Positions 24,814 through 33,224 of a stretch of DNA of 44,783 bases are shown here, in pieces. The position numbers were made by a program, and so were the translations under genes. This DNA comes from Planctomycetaceae bacterium. GTDB lineage: Bacteria > Planctomycetota > Planctomycetia > Pirellulales > Pirellulaceae. Location of the stretch: assembly GCA_005778405.1 (NCBI GenBank), contig SXOA01000053.1, positions 1-44,783 of the forward strand, written 5' to 3'. Numbering within the stretch: the first letter of the stretch is position 1; each line of letters begins with the position of its first letter. The notes under the pieces are model-generated. The model ran no database searches and was not told the origin of the DNA. It saw nothing but the letters and a program-made list of their open reading frames with translations.

Positions 24814-25027
24814 CGATCGAGGAATCCCGCCTGAGTTAGAGGCCAATCAGGAACCTACTATAGCCGCTGGTGGTGAGCGAAACCACAGGCGATATACCGC
24901 ACGCTGGAAGAGGGTTGCTGTCGGCATCCTCGGCGTCAGCCGTTCGCGTGCTTTTCGGCACCCTACACCGACTGCCGCCCCTCGGCTATCATGGTGAATT
25001 CGTCCGATTTAGCGTCAGGATAACGTC

Positions 25028-25192
25028 ATGGCCAAGAGCAAGAAAAAAGCCGAAGTAGTTCATCTGGTTTGCGACGAAACCGGCGACATCAACTACACCC
25101 TGCGCCGCAAGCCCGGCGGAGAGAAACTGAAGCTGCCGAAATACAGCCCGCGGCTGCGGAAACACACGCCGCACACGGAAAAGAAGAAGTAG
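25028..25192 (+). CDS. rpmG: Ribosomal protein L33, atypical planctomycete form
   Basis: A 54-aa basic protein, MAKSKKKAEVVHLVCDETGD followed by INYTLRRKPGGEKLKLPKYSP and a lysine-rich tail, which matches L33 in size, charge and the pattern of a strand with Cys, INY..R, then LxLxKYxPxLRKHTxHxEKKK. Only one cysteine (C15) remains of the four found in the zinc-binding form, so this is a zinc-free L33. The start has AGGATAACGTC upstream. It is divergent from the exporter operon across a 214-nt spacer and is followed by a family B repeat 6 nt after its TAG, then by recJ. It is shorter than a usual 60-residue search threshold but is clearly a gene. Confidence 0.92.
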   Translation: MAKSKKKAEVVHLVCDETGDINYTLRRKPGGEKLKLPKYSPRLRKHTPHTEKKK

Positions 25193-25198
25193 CCCAGT

Positions 25199-25221
25199 GG
25201 GGTAGGCTTCCAGCCTGCCCA
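25199..25221 (+). repeat. Post-stop palindromic repeat (family B), copy behind rpmG
   Basis: This copy begins 6 nt after the rpmG TAG and reads GGGGTAGGCTTCC followed by AGCCTGCCCA. It is followed by GTTTTCTC, a T-rich stretch, so in this place the hairpin could work as an intrinsic terminator between rpmG and recJ. It has the same orientation relative to the upstream gene as the copies behind gatA, yidD and dnaJ. Confidence 0.85.
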
Positions 25222-25258
25222 GTTTTCTCTGCAGTAGGCCAACGTTAAGGATGACCCC

Positions 25259-27013
25259 ATGCGCAAACGCTGGCGCATTGAGCCGCACGATGCTGACCGA
25301 ATCGGCCGCCTGGAACGGTCCGCCGGGGTTCCTCCAATTGTCGCCCAGCTTCTGCTCTGCCGAGGCGTGCACGAGCCGGAGCACGTCAAGACGTTTCTGG
25401 AGTCGAAGCTCACCGGCCTTCGCGACCCCGACGAGCTTCCCGGTTGTGCAGATGCAGCGGAGCGTGTTCATGCAGCCATTCGGGACAAACGGAAAATCGT
25501 CATTTACGGGGACTACGACGCCGACGGCATGACCGGCTCCGCGATCCTCATCATCTGTCTGCGGCTCTTGGGGGCCGACGTTTCGTACTATGTTCCCAAC
25601 CGGCTGGAGGAAGGGTATGGCCTGAGTAGCGATGCCCTCCGAACACTGGCGGAGCGCGGAGCGTCGTTGGTGATCTCGGTCGATTGCGGCATCGCCAGCC
25701 TTGTGGAAGCAGATACGGCTAAGTCGCTCGGACTGGAACTCATCGTCACCGACCATCACGAGTTCGCGGAGCGGCTCCCCTGTGCGGCGGCGATTGTCCA
25801 TCCGCGGTTGCCGGGGCATGACTATCCGTTTGCGGGGCTATGCGGCGCGGGAGTCGCGTTCAAGCTGGCCTGGGCGATTTGCCAGCGGGCCAGCCAGAGC
25901 AAGAAGGTCAGCGAGCCGATGCGGAACTTTTTGCTCTCCGCGGTCGGGCTGGCGGCGCTCGGCACCGTTGCCGATGTCGTGCCGCTGCTCGATGAAAACC
26001 GGATCATCGTCCGACATGGATTGACGAGCTTGCTTCATTCACCCCCCCTGGGAATCAGGAAACTGCTGGAAGTGACGAAGCTTCATCAAAAGTCGTCGCT
26101 CGATAGCGAGAACATCGCCTTCACGCTCGCTCCGCGTCTCAACGCTGCCGGACGATTCGGCCAGGCGCAGCTTGCCGTCGAGCTGATGACCACCGATTCC
26201 GAGCCGCGGGCCCAGCAACTCGCCGAATACATCCACGAGCTCAACGGCAGCCGCGATAGCATCGAGCGGAGCATCCTGATTGGTGCCAACAAGCAAATCA
26301 AGGAAGAGTTTGACGCGGAGAACGACCCGGCATTCGTACTCGCCGCTCGCGACTGGCATGTCGGCGTGATCGGCCTCGTCGCCGGCAAGCTCGCGGAAAA
26401 ATACGGCCGCCCGGTCATTTTGATTTCCCTCGACAAACTCGGTGTGAAGCCCGGCGTCGGCTCCGCCCGGAGCGGCGGCAGCACGAATCTGCACCACGCC
26501 TTGGCGGCCTGCAGCGAGCATCTCGTCGGTTTCGGCGGTCACGCGGCCGCGGCTGGATTCAAAATCGAGGAGAGCCGCATTGATGCTTTTCGCGGAGCAT
26601 TTTGCGACCAGCTTTCCACCCAGTCCACCAGCAGCGTGGGGCAGGTCGAAATCAACATCGACGGCGAAGCTCCTCTGTCGCAGCTCACATCGCAAATTGT
26701 CCGCCAGATCGAGCAGATGGCCCCTTTCGGCGCGGGTAATCCCCGCCCTGTCCTCTGCGCAACGGGGGTCAAGCTGGCCGAGCCCCCCAAGAAAATCGGC
26801 TCCGGTGAGCGGCATCTTTCCTTCCACATCGTGCAGCACCGGGTGAAAATCCGCGGCGTCGGCTTCAATTTTGGCGAGCACGCCGACGAGCTCTCTCGCA
26901 TCGACACCCCCCTCGACATCGCCTACCGCCCCGTCATCAACGAGTACCAAGGGCGGAGCAGTGTGGAAGTGCAATTGGTGGATTGGCGGGTGTCGGAGAC
27001 AGCGGGAAGTTGA
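25259..27013 (+). CDS. recJ: Single-stranded-DNA-specific exonuclease RecJ
   Basis: RecJ degrades single-stranded DNA from the 5' end in recombination and repair. The 584-aa protein has the DHH-family motifs in order: YGDYDADGMTG (83-93), SVDCGI (140-145), TDHHE (164-168), and the later DHHA1 segments with GSARSGGSTNLHHAL and GFGGHAAAAG. These hold the manganese ligands and substrate contacts. The C-terminal OB-like domain (about 460-575) has GAGNPRPVL. Length is normal. The ATG at 25259 has AAGGA nine nt upstream. It is preceded by a family B repeat and followed 49 nt later by a family A element before leuS. Confidence 0.96.
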   Translation: MRKRWRIEPHDADRIGRLERSAGVPPIVAQLLLCRGVHEPEHVKTFLESKLTGLRDPDELPGCADAAERVHAAIRDKRKIVIYGDYDADGMTGSAILIICLRLLGADVSYYVPNRLEEGYGLSSDALRTLAERGASLVISVDCGIASLVEADTAKSLGLELIVTDHHEFAERLPCAAAIVHPRLPGHDYPFAGLCGAGVAFKLAWAICQRASQSKKVSEPMRNFLLSAVGLAALGTVADVVPLLDENRIIVRHGLTSLLHSPPLGIRKLLEVTKLHQKSSLDSENIAFTLAPRLNAAGRFGQAQLAVELMTTDSEPRAQQLAEYIHELNGSRDSIERSILIGANKQIKEEFDAENDPAFVLAARDWHVGVIGLVAGKLAEKYGRPVILISLDKLGVKPGVGSARSGGSTNLHHALAACSEHLVGFGGHAAAAGFKIEESRIDAFRGAFCDQLSTQSTSSVGQVEINIDGEAPLSQLTSQIVRQIEQMAPFGAGNPRPVLCATGVKLAEPPKKIGSGERHLSFHIVQHRVKIRGVGFNFGEHADELSRIDTPLDIAYRPVINEYQGRSSVEVQLVDWRVSETAGS

Positions 27014-27062
27014 TAGGCATTCCGCGAACTTCTATCGTTAGCGGATGTCTTGCCGTATAACC

Positions 27063-27144
27063 AAATGACGAAATTCGAATGGCGAATGGCGAATTGAGAG
27101 GCAGCTCTTTTCATTCGTCATTCGCCATTCGAGTTTCGTCATTT
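27063..27144 (+). repeat. Pre-start inverted-repeat element (family A), best copy, before leuS
   Basis: The arms 27063-27094 and 27113-27144 match over 30 of 32 positions around an 18-nt loop; pieces are AAATGACGAAATTCG, GGCGAATGGCGAAT and ATTCGAGTTTCGTCATTT. It ends 25 nt before the leuS ATG. The left arm agrees with that in front of gatA over about 33 nt, and the right arm with that in front of the 8731 gene. Such a stable hairpin would lie in or before the leuS leader. Confidence 0.88.
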
Positions 27145-27169
27145 CCCTACCAACTTTCCCGGCTGTCCC

Positions 27170-29986
27170 ATGCCCCGCTACACCCCCGCCTCCATCGAGC
27201 CAAAGTGGCAACAGTACTGGGCACAGAACCAGACTTTCCGCACTCCAGAGATGCCCGCTGGGAAGAAGCTCTACGCGCTCGACATGTTTCCGTACCCCAG
27301 CGGCTCGGGGCTGCATGTGGGGCATCCGGAAGGGTACACGGCGACGGACATCGTTTGCCGCTTTGAGCGGATGCGGGGGCGGACAGTGCTCCACCCGATG
27401 GGCTTTGACGCCTTCGGCCTGCCGGCGGAAGAGCACGCCATCAAGACTGGCGAGCATCCCCGCAGCAACACCGAAAACAACATCCGCGAGTTCACCCGCC
27501 AGCTCAAGATGCTGGGGTTCAGCTATGACTGGGACCGGGTGCTGGCGACGACGGACGTGGAATACTTCCGCTGGACGCAGTGGATTTTCCTGGTCCTGTT
27601 TGACACCTGGTTCGACGCCGAGCAGCAGAAGGGCCGCCCCATCAGCGAGTTGCCCATTCCCGCCGAAGTGGGTGCACAGGGGGAAAACACCGTCCGCAAA
27701 TATCAGGACGAGCAACGCCTGGCGTACCAAGCCGATGCCCTGGTCAACTGGTGCCCCGGCCTGGGAACCGTGCTGGCCAACGAAGAGGTGATCGACGGCA
27801 AAAGCGAGCGGGGCGGCCATCCCGTCGTCCGGATGCCCCTGCGGCAATGGATGCTTCGCATCACCGCCTATGCTGACCGGCTGGAGAAAGACCTGGAACC
27901 GCTCGATTGGTCCAGCGGCATCAAAAAGCTGCAGAGCGACTGGATTGGAAGGAGCGTCGGTGCCGAGGTGGACTTCCACGTGGGGCAGGCTTCTAGCCTG
28001 CCCGGCTTCGAGCAGTGGAAAGCGTCCCGTGCGAAATCCGGCTTCCCCAGGAAGCCCGCTGACGACGTCCTCCGCATCTACACCACTCGCCCCGACACTC
28101 TCTTCGGCGCGACCTACATGGTCATCGCGCCGGAGCATCCGTTCGTACAGCGCCTGACCACTCCGGAACAGAAATCAGCCGTCGAAGCTTACGTCCAGAA
28201 GGCTGTCAGCAAGAGCGACCGGGACCGGCAGGATGCGACGAAGACCAAGACCGGCGTTTTCACGGGCTCACATGCCATCAATCCGGTGAATGGCCAGCCT
28301 GTGCCAGTGTGGGTCGCGGACTATGTGCTGTGGGGATATGGCACAGGTGCGATCATGGCGGTTCCCGCGCATGACGAGCGGGATTTTGAGTTCGCCATCT
28401 TGTTCAAATTGCCGATTCGTGCCGTGGTCGCTCCTACGGACCATTGGCTTCGTTCTGCGGCGATTGCAGCCATTCGCAAGAAGGCCGACTTGGACAAGAA
28501 CATCGACGCCCTGGCCGCAAGTCGCGGCCAGCCGGACCTGGCACAGAGCATTCGGGATGGGGTCGTGAAGTCCGCCACGGAAATCCTTGCGCAAAGTCCC
28601 ATACAGGAACTGCTCAAGGACTATTCGCAGCGGCCGGCCGAATATGGCCCTTTTATTGTAGAAGGCACCGCCATCAACTCCGGCTCCTACAACGGCATGC
28701 CAACCGCCGAATTCACATCCAAAATTACCGCCGACCTCGCCGCTGCCGGCCTCGGCCGCGAAGCGGTCAATTACAAGCTGCGAGACTGGCTCTTCTCGCG
28801 CCAGCGGTTCTGGGGAGAGCCGTTCCCAATCCTGCACGAGCTGGACGAACACAACCAGCCGACGGGAATGATCAAGGCGGTCGACATGAAAGACCTGCCG
28901 GTCGATCTGCCGCACCTGGACGACTATAAGCCGCACGGCCGCCCCGAGCCGCCGCTGGGGAAAGCGCCGGCGGAGTGGCTGTATCCGGTCATCGGCGGCA
29001 AAAAGTATCGCCGCGAAACCAACACCATGCCGCAGTGGGCAGGAAGCTGCTGGTACTACTTGCGGTTCATCGATCCCCGCAACGGCCAGGTGTTCGTGGA
29101 CAAGGAGAAGGAAAAAGCCTGGATGCCGGTGGACCTGTACGTCGGCGGAGCGGAGCATGCGGTGCTGCATTTGCTCTATTCGCGATTCTGGCACAAGGTG
29201 CTGTTCGACCGAGGCTATCTAAGCACCATCGAGCCATTTCAGAAGCTTGTCAACCAAGGAATGATTCTCGGCGAAAACGGCGAGAAAATGTCCAAGGCAC
29301 GTGGCAACGTCATCAACCCGGATGACGTTGTGAAGGAATTCGGCGCGGACTCTCTTCGCCTCTTCGAAATGTTCATGGGCCCGCTGGAAGCAGTGAAGCC
29401 CTGGAGCACCGCCGGCGTCGTTGGCGTTCGCGGCTTTCTGGACCGGGCCTGGCGGCTGATTGTGGATGACAAGAGCGAAGTGCTCATGCTCAACGTATCC
29501 GTTCAACACACAGAGCCGACGGAAGAGCAGAACCGCACATTACACAAAACGATCAAGCAGGTGACGAGCGACCTGGAGGGAATGCAGTTCAACACGGCCA
29601 TCGCCCGGATGATGGAGTTCGTCAACTTCTTCACCAAGCAATCGATCCGCCCACACTCCGTCATGGAGCGGTTCGTCCTGCTCCTTTCTCCCTTCGCCCC
29701 GCACGTAGCCGAAGAGTTGTGGCAACTCCTTGGCCACGCCAAGACGCTGGCCTACGAGCCCTGGCCGACATTCGACGACGCCTTGACCAAGGATGCCGAG
29801 ATTGAAATCCCCGTGCAAATCCTCGGCAAGCTCCGGGGCAAGGTCGTCGTCCCCGCCGGCAGCGATCAGCCCACCCTCATCGCCGCCGCCCGCGCCGAAC
29901 CCCGCATCGCCGAGCTGCTCAGCGGCAAGGAGGTCGTCAAAACCATCGTCGTGCCGGGGAAGCTGGTAAATTTTGTGGTGAAGTAA
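27170..29986 (+). CDS. leuS: Leucyl-tRNA synthetase with a repeat-encoded insert in the editing domain
   Basis: This class I synthetase charges tRNA(Leu). The 938-aa product has [19 protein letters not shown] with HVGH at 49-52 and KMSKA at 706-710 (the last residue is Ala, where Ser is common). The editing domain CP1 begins after [14 protein letters not shown] and contains IYTTRPDT and a region before the RLRDW-like [14 protein letters not shown]. It is longer than E. coli LeuRS (860 aa) for two reasons: an extra segment of about 30 residues after residue 271 (GQASSLPG and onward), the first seven of which are exactly encoded by a family B palindrome, and an insert of about 60-70 residues at roughly 420-490. 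The anticodon-binding and C-terminal domains are intact. No ribosome site lies before the ATG. Confidence 0.97.
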   Translation: MPRYTPASIEPKWQQYWAQNQTFRTPEMPAGKKLYALDMFPYPSGSGLHVGHPEGYTATDIVCRFERMRGRTVLHPMGFDAFGLPAEEHAIKTGEHPRSNTENNIREFTRQLKMLGFSYDWDRVLATTDVEYFRWTQWIFLVLFDTWFDAEQQKGRPISELPIPAEVGAQGENTVRKYQDEQRLAYQADALVNWCPGLGTVLANEEVIDGKSERGGHPVVRMPLRQWMLRITAYADRLEKDLEPLDWSSGIKKLQSDWIGRSVGAEVDFHVGQASSLPGFEQWKASRAKSGFPRKPADDVLRIYTTRPDTLFGATYMVIAPEHPFVQRLTTPEQKSAVEAYVQKAVSKSDRDRQDATKTKTGVFTGSHAINPVNGQPVPVWVADYVLWGYGTGAIMAVPAHDERDFEFAILFKLPIRAVVAPTDHWLRSAAIAAIRKKADLDKNIDALAASRGQPDLAQSIRDGVVKSATEILAQSPIQELLKDYSQRPAEYGPFIVEGTAINSGSYNGMPTAEFTSKITADLAAAGLGREAVNYKLRDWLFSRQRFWGEPFPILHELDEHNQPTGMIKAVDMKDLPVDLPHLDDYKPHGRPEPPLGKAPAEWLYPVIGGKKYRRETNTMPQWAGSCWYYLRFIDPRNGQVFVDKEKEKAWMPVDLYVGGAEHAVLHLLYSRFWHKVLFDRGYLSTIEPFQKLVNQGMILGENGEKMSKARGNVINPDDVVKEFGADSLRLFEMFMGPLEAVKPWSTAGVVGVRGFLDRAWRLIVDDKSEVLMLNVSVQHTEPTEEQNRTLHKTIKQVTSDLEGMQFNTAIARMMEFVNFFTKQSIRPHSVMERFVLLLSPFAPHVAEELWQLLGHAKTLAYEPWPTFDDALTKDAEIEIPVQILGKLRGKVVVPAGSDQPTLIAAARAEPRIAELLSGKEVVKTIVVPGKLVNFVVK
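27982..28003 (+). repeat. Family B palindrome inside the leuS coding sequence
   Basis: Positions 27983-28003 are a perfect palindrome: GGGCAGGCT, loop TCT, AGCCTGCCC. It matches the post-stop family apart from changes that make the arms perfect. It starts on a codon boundary and encodes residues 272-278, Gly-Gln-Ala-Ser-Ser-Leu-Pro. In E. coli LeuRS the corresponding strand runs directly on to the YTTRPDT motif, so this is an insertion into the editing domain. Confidence 0.85.
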
Positions 29987-30057
29987 TGTTGGCCGTAGGG
30001 GCGGGGTGGGAGCACCGCCAAACATGAATTGACAGAACAAGTCGCGAGGACTTACCG

Positions 30058-30831
30058 ATGACTTTGACCCTTGCCGAGAGGCAACTCGCCGCCGACGTTG
30101 GATTCGAGGTCGATATTTGCGACCTGATAAAAGGCACTTGCGGTGGGTCGTTGAATCGACTGATCGCATTCACGGAACAATTCGATCCGAAAGAAGCCGA
30201 CGGCATAGCAGTCTCAGTGAAACGGGATGAGTTCACTCCCATGCTCTCGAAGCTCCAGCCGCAACTTCTGCCCCGCGGCTATCGAGTGTTCTGGAGCGGA
30301 ATGTACGGTCCTAAAGGGCAGACCCTCGGAGACGCCATTGTCGCACTGAAGTCCACGGACGAATATGACATTCTACGAGTGCGACAGACCAACGGCATGA
30401 ATTACAACGTCTCGACAAAAGATGTTCTGGAAAGGCTTCAAAAGTGGCGCAGCGAATGCGAATTTGAAATTGTCGGTGCCGACGGCGCGTGGGTTGCAAT
30501 TCAGTTTAAGTCGCTGCCACAATCAATCTGCGCATTTGCCGAGGAGATCTACGAGTTCTGTCCCGATTCCGTCGAGCAAGGGACGGGACTGCGCAACGAA
30601 CGTAGCGAACCAGAAGCGTTCGCGGCCGCGCGACGGCTCTGCCCAACGCTTTCCGAGAAAATGGAGCGGAAGCTAGAGGCGCAACGGGCGAGGTTCGAGT
30701 CCATGAACATCCCCCCCGAGGTGCGCGCAAGATTGAAATCGAGCGGCTTTACGACCACGACGGACATGGGAATCAGGTTGTTGGCCCATCAACTCAAGGA
30801 GACGTGGCAGCTTTTTTTGTGGTGGGACTGA
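30058..30831 (+). CDS. DUF4253-family protein
   Basis: A 257-aa soluble protein of unknown function. The C-terminal two-thirds match what I remember of DUF4253: YDILRVRQTNGMNYNVSTKD (about 103-122), EFEIVGADGAWVAIQFKSLP (about 139-158), YEFCPDSVEQG (about 167-177) and the terminal LFLWWD. Residues 1-100 contain a beta-rich N-terminal region. No signal peptide or membrane segment is visible. A ribosome site (GAGGA) lies 8 nt before the ATG. The gene seems AT-richer than its neighbours, and such DUF4253 genes occur sporadically in bacteria, so lateral acquisition is plausible but not shown. A downstream hairpin (30878-30900, AGCAAGTC/GACTTGCT) lacks a T-run. Confidence 0.8.
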   Translation: MTLTLAERQLAADVGFEVDICDLIKGTCGGSLNRLIAFTEQFDPKEADGIAVSVKRDEFTPMLSKLQPQLLPRGYRVFWSGMYGPKGQTLGDAIVALKSTDEYDILRVRQTNGMNYNVSTKDVLERLQKWRSECEFEIVGADGAWVAIQFKSLPQSICAFAEEIYEFCPDSVEQGTGLRNERSEPEAFAAARRLCPTLSEKMERKLEAQRARFESMNIPPEVRARLKSSGFTTTTDMGIRLLAHQLKETWQLFLWWD

Positions 30832-30977
30832 GGGCGGCTAGTATGCTTTCAAGACGGCGTTAAAGCCGAAATTCCCGAGCAAGTCCCGGGCAGACTTGCT
30901 AACGCCGACGATCGCGTCCCACAACGAGCGAAAAAGGGGTGCGAGCACTACAATTCTAAGAAAACAGGAGGCCGATC

Positions 30978-31235
30978 ATGCTGCACCTGGTGGAGCTTCA
31001 TTACTCTCGCGAAACACGTCCCGCGCTCCTTGAGTACTTTGACGAGCACGGTGTCACGCCCGGCCAGCCTGGCGTGTCCGTCCTCAACGGCTGGGTGGCG
31101 ACGGTAGATTTCATTGCCTACTTGATTGTCAAGGCGGATTCAGTCGCCAACCTGGAAATAGCGGTGGGACGACTGTCGCAATTCGGCCAGGTGACTCATC
31201 GGCACGTGGTGAACCTTGAGGATCTGGCAAAGTAG
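30978..31235 (+). CDS. Small DUF3303-like protein
   Basis: An 85-aa protein with the pattern of a small dimeric alpha/beta barrel: a starting strand MLHLVELHYS, helix RPALLEYFDEHG, a strand with GVSVLNGWVATVDFIAYLIV, helix VANLEIAVGRLSQFG and a final strand THRHVVNLEDL. This order resembles DUF3303, though identity cannot be checked here. No catalytic residue is suggested. A strong ribosome site (AGGAGG) lies 8 nt before the ATG. It converges on the hydroxyacid dehydrogenase gene with a 3-nt gap between the stops, so the two transcripts must overlap. Confidence 0.72.
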   Translation: MLHLVELHYSRETRPALLEYFDEHGVTPGQPGVSVLNGWVATVDFIAYLIVKADSVANLEIAVGRLSQFGQVTHRHVVNLEDLAK

Positions 31236-31238
31236 TCC

Positions 31239-32180
31239 CTACACCACCCGGTGCAACAGTTCTTGGCCGCGCAAGCCCCGTAGTAGATTCTCCACCGAGA
31301 TTTCCGCCATCTGACGGCGGGTCTGCTCGGTCGCGCTGCCGAGGTGCGGGGCGATGGTGACGTTGTCGAGTCTCAGCAGCGGATGGTCTCGCGGGAGTGG
31401 CTCGGGGTCGGTGACGTCGAGAGCGGCGGCGTAGATGCGGCGGGTTTGCAGGGCCGCGGTGAGGGCGGCTGTATCGACGACCGGGCCGCGTGCGATGTTG
31501 ACGAGGATGGCGGTCGGCTTCATTTTGGCGAAGGCGGATGCGCCGATGAGGCCGCGGGTTTCGTCCGTCAGCGGGCAGCAGAGCATCACGTAATCGGACT
31601 GGGCGAGCACGTCGTCGAAACTCCCGTAGGTCGCCCCGACCGCTTTCTCTGCCGCTTCATTTCGCCGCCGATTGTGATAGAGAACCCGCATGTCGAACGC
31701 TCGCGCCCGTTTGGCGACCTGCTGGCCGATGCGGCCCAGGCCGATGATGCCGAGCGTGCTGGAATGGATCTCGCGGCCGAGCATGTAGCCGGGGTCGTAT
31801 CGGGTGAAAGCGGGGCTGCGGGCGTAGCGATCTCCTTCCGCCAGCCGTCGTCCCGCCGCCAGGAGGAGCGTCATTCCCATGTCGGCCGTCGCCCCGTCCA
31901 AAATCCCCGGCGTATTCCCCACCCGAACCCCCCGCTCCTTCGCCGCCGGCAGCCGAATGTGATCCACCCCCACGCCATAGTTGCTGACCACCTTCAGCCC
32001 CGGCAGCCGGTCGAGAAGTGCGGCATCGACGAGCGGATGGCCGTAAGTGTAAAGGCCGAGCACCTGAGGCGCGATAGCTTCCTCGACCGCCGACCAGGGA
32101 AGGACTTCGACCTGTCCCGCCATGAGACCGGTGACGGTGGCGTCGAGGGGCGTATCGGCGATCACAAGGGGAAGAGGCAT
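31239..32180 (-). CDS. D-isomer-specific 2-hydroxyacid dehydrogenase (glyoxylate/hydroxypyruvate reductase type)
   Basis: An NAD(P)H-dependent dehydrogenase of 313 aa. The Rossmann motif GIIGLGRIGQQ lies at about 144-154, and the catalytic triad is R231 (NIARGPVVD), E260 (DVTDPEPLP) and H279 (IAPHLGSAT). SNYGVGVDHI (66-75) is the substrate-loop motif. It is most like glyoxylate/hydroxypyruvate reductases, although phosphoglycerate or D-lactate activity cannot be ruled out. ATG 32180 gives the usual start; an in-frame extension to 32321 crosses a hairpin repeat and is rejected. The gene runs tail to tail with the small gene at 31235. Confidence 0.9.
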   Translation of the reverse strand: MPLPLVIADTPLDATVTGLMAGQVEVLPWSAVEEAIAPQVLGLYTYGHPLVDAALLDRLPGLKVVSNYGVGVDHIRLPAAKERGVRVGNTPGILDGATADMGMTLLLAAGRRLAEGDRYARSPAFTRYDPGYMLGREIHSSTLGIIGLGRIGQQVAKRARAFDMRVLYHNRRRNEAAEKAVGATYGSFDDVLAQSDYVMLCCPLTDETRGLIGASAFAKMKPTAILVNIARGPVVDTAALTAALQTRRIYAAALDVTDPEPLPRDHPLLRLDNVTIAPHLGSATEQTRRQMAEISVENLLRGLRGQELLHRVV

Positions 32181-32202
32181 GATAATTGAGGGCAGTGAAT
32201 TG

Positions 32203-32264
32203 GTTGGAGTCCCGGCTTTAGCCGGTCTTTCGCATTGAAGACCCGCTAAGGCCGGGACTCCAAC
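32203..32264. repeat. Imperfect hairpin repeat before the hydroxyacid dehydrogenase gene (family D)
   Basis: GTTGGAGTCCCGGC at 32203-32216 pairs perfectly with 32251-32264; the inner bases continue pairing with a few mismatches up to a short loop near 32231-32236. It lies 22 nt upstream of the start at 32180, on the 5' side. No T-run follows on either strand, so it is unlikely to be a terminator. Confidence 0.75.
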
Positions 32265-32344
32265 TGGCCCGATTGTACGCCGCGGTGCGGGGGAGTCTAC
32301 AATGAGGGACGCTGGGGGCAATCACTGGAACAAGGGAAGCAGTT

Positions 32345-33181
32345 ATGCGACGGAATCTCGTTCTCGGTTTTGTATTGCTCAGCGTTCTTGGACTCGGGCA
32401 ATTGGTCTCGGCTCAGGATGATCCCGCCAAACCGGCGGTGGATCCCTTTGATGCCGGCGCGAAGGAGCAGCGTGTGAAGCGCTCCGCCGGCGACGTTATC
32501 AAGCTCACCCAGCCGCTCGATGCGGAATCGACGCTCGAAGATCGCTTGCAGGCGAAGGGGACTTTCGAAGCCAACGAGGTTCCGCTCAAGGACTTTGTGG
32601 ACGCACTGGGAACTGCCCTGGATACGTCCGTGGTGCTGGCGGTCAAGAAGCTGGAAGAAGCGGCGATCAACATGGAAACTCCGATTGTCTACAAGCTGAA
32701 AAACGTGAAGGTCCAGACTGCCTTGCGGCTCATCCTGGGAGAACTCGGGCTGACGTATGTGACGCATGACAACGTAATCATGATCACGACGCCGGAGGAC
32801 GCTGGCTCTCAACTGGTAACTCGCGTCTACGATTGCCGAGATTTAATGAAGCTGCCATCGCCGATCAAGAAGACCAAGCATATTAGAGACGATCCACCTA
32901 CCGTCGGCGGCGGCTCCGGGATCCACGTTCGCGTGGAGGAAAAGAAGAAAGAAGAAATCGGACCGGACGGAAACTATGAGGTCGACGACCTGATCGACGT
33001 CATCACCGCCTCCGTCATACCCGATTCCTGGGATGATGTTGGCGGTCCCGGCAGCATTTCTGACTTCAAGGGACTAGTGACCGTCAGCCAGACACAAGAC
33101 GTCCACGAGCAAGTCGAGAAGCTCCTCAACATGCTGCATAAGACCAGTGGGCTCGAAGAGAAGGTGAAGGTTGCGCGGTAA
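32345..33181 (+). CDS. Secreted secretin-N0/STN-like protein, copy 1
   Basis: A 278-aa exported protein with a signal peptide (MRRNLVLGFVLLSVLGLGQL, cleavage after VSA, residue 23). Residues about 70-150 have the strand-helix-strand pattern of the secretin/TonB short N-terminal domain: LKDFVDALGTALDTSVVLAV, TPIVYKLKNVKVQTALRLIL, GLTYVTHDNVIMITTPEDA. A second half (about 150-275) contains VTRVYDCRDL, a Lys/Glu-rich insert and a ring-building-like beta segment (DFKGLVTVSQTQDVHEQVEKLL). There is no secretin pore domain and no membrane segment. Its close relative follows 43 nt downstream. It could be a periplasmic scaffold or sensor; no function is known to me. Confidence 0.78.
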   Translation: MRRNLVLGFVLLSVLGLGQLVSAQDDPAKPAVDPFDAGAKEQRVKRSAGDVIKLTQPLDAESTLEDRLQAKGTFEANEVPLKDFVDALGTALDTSVVLAVKKLEEAAINMETPIVYKLKNVKVQTALRLILGELGLTYVTHDNVIMITTPEDAGSQLVTRVYDCRDLMKLPSPIKKTKHIRDDPPTVGGGSGIHVRVEEKKKEEIGPDGNYEVDDLIDVITASVIPDSWDDVGGPGSISDFKGLVTVSQTQDVHEQVEKLLNMLHKTSGLEEKVKVAR

Positions 33182-33224
33182 AGGAGGCGTCCGCGGAATT
33201 GTTCGCGAAGGGGAAGGCTGTCTC

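Noticed and set aside
30878..30900. Hairpin AGCAAGTC/GACTTGCT behind the DUF4253 gene as terminator
   Set aside because: No T-run on either side; it may be only a factor-dependent end or chance.
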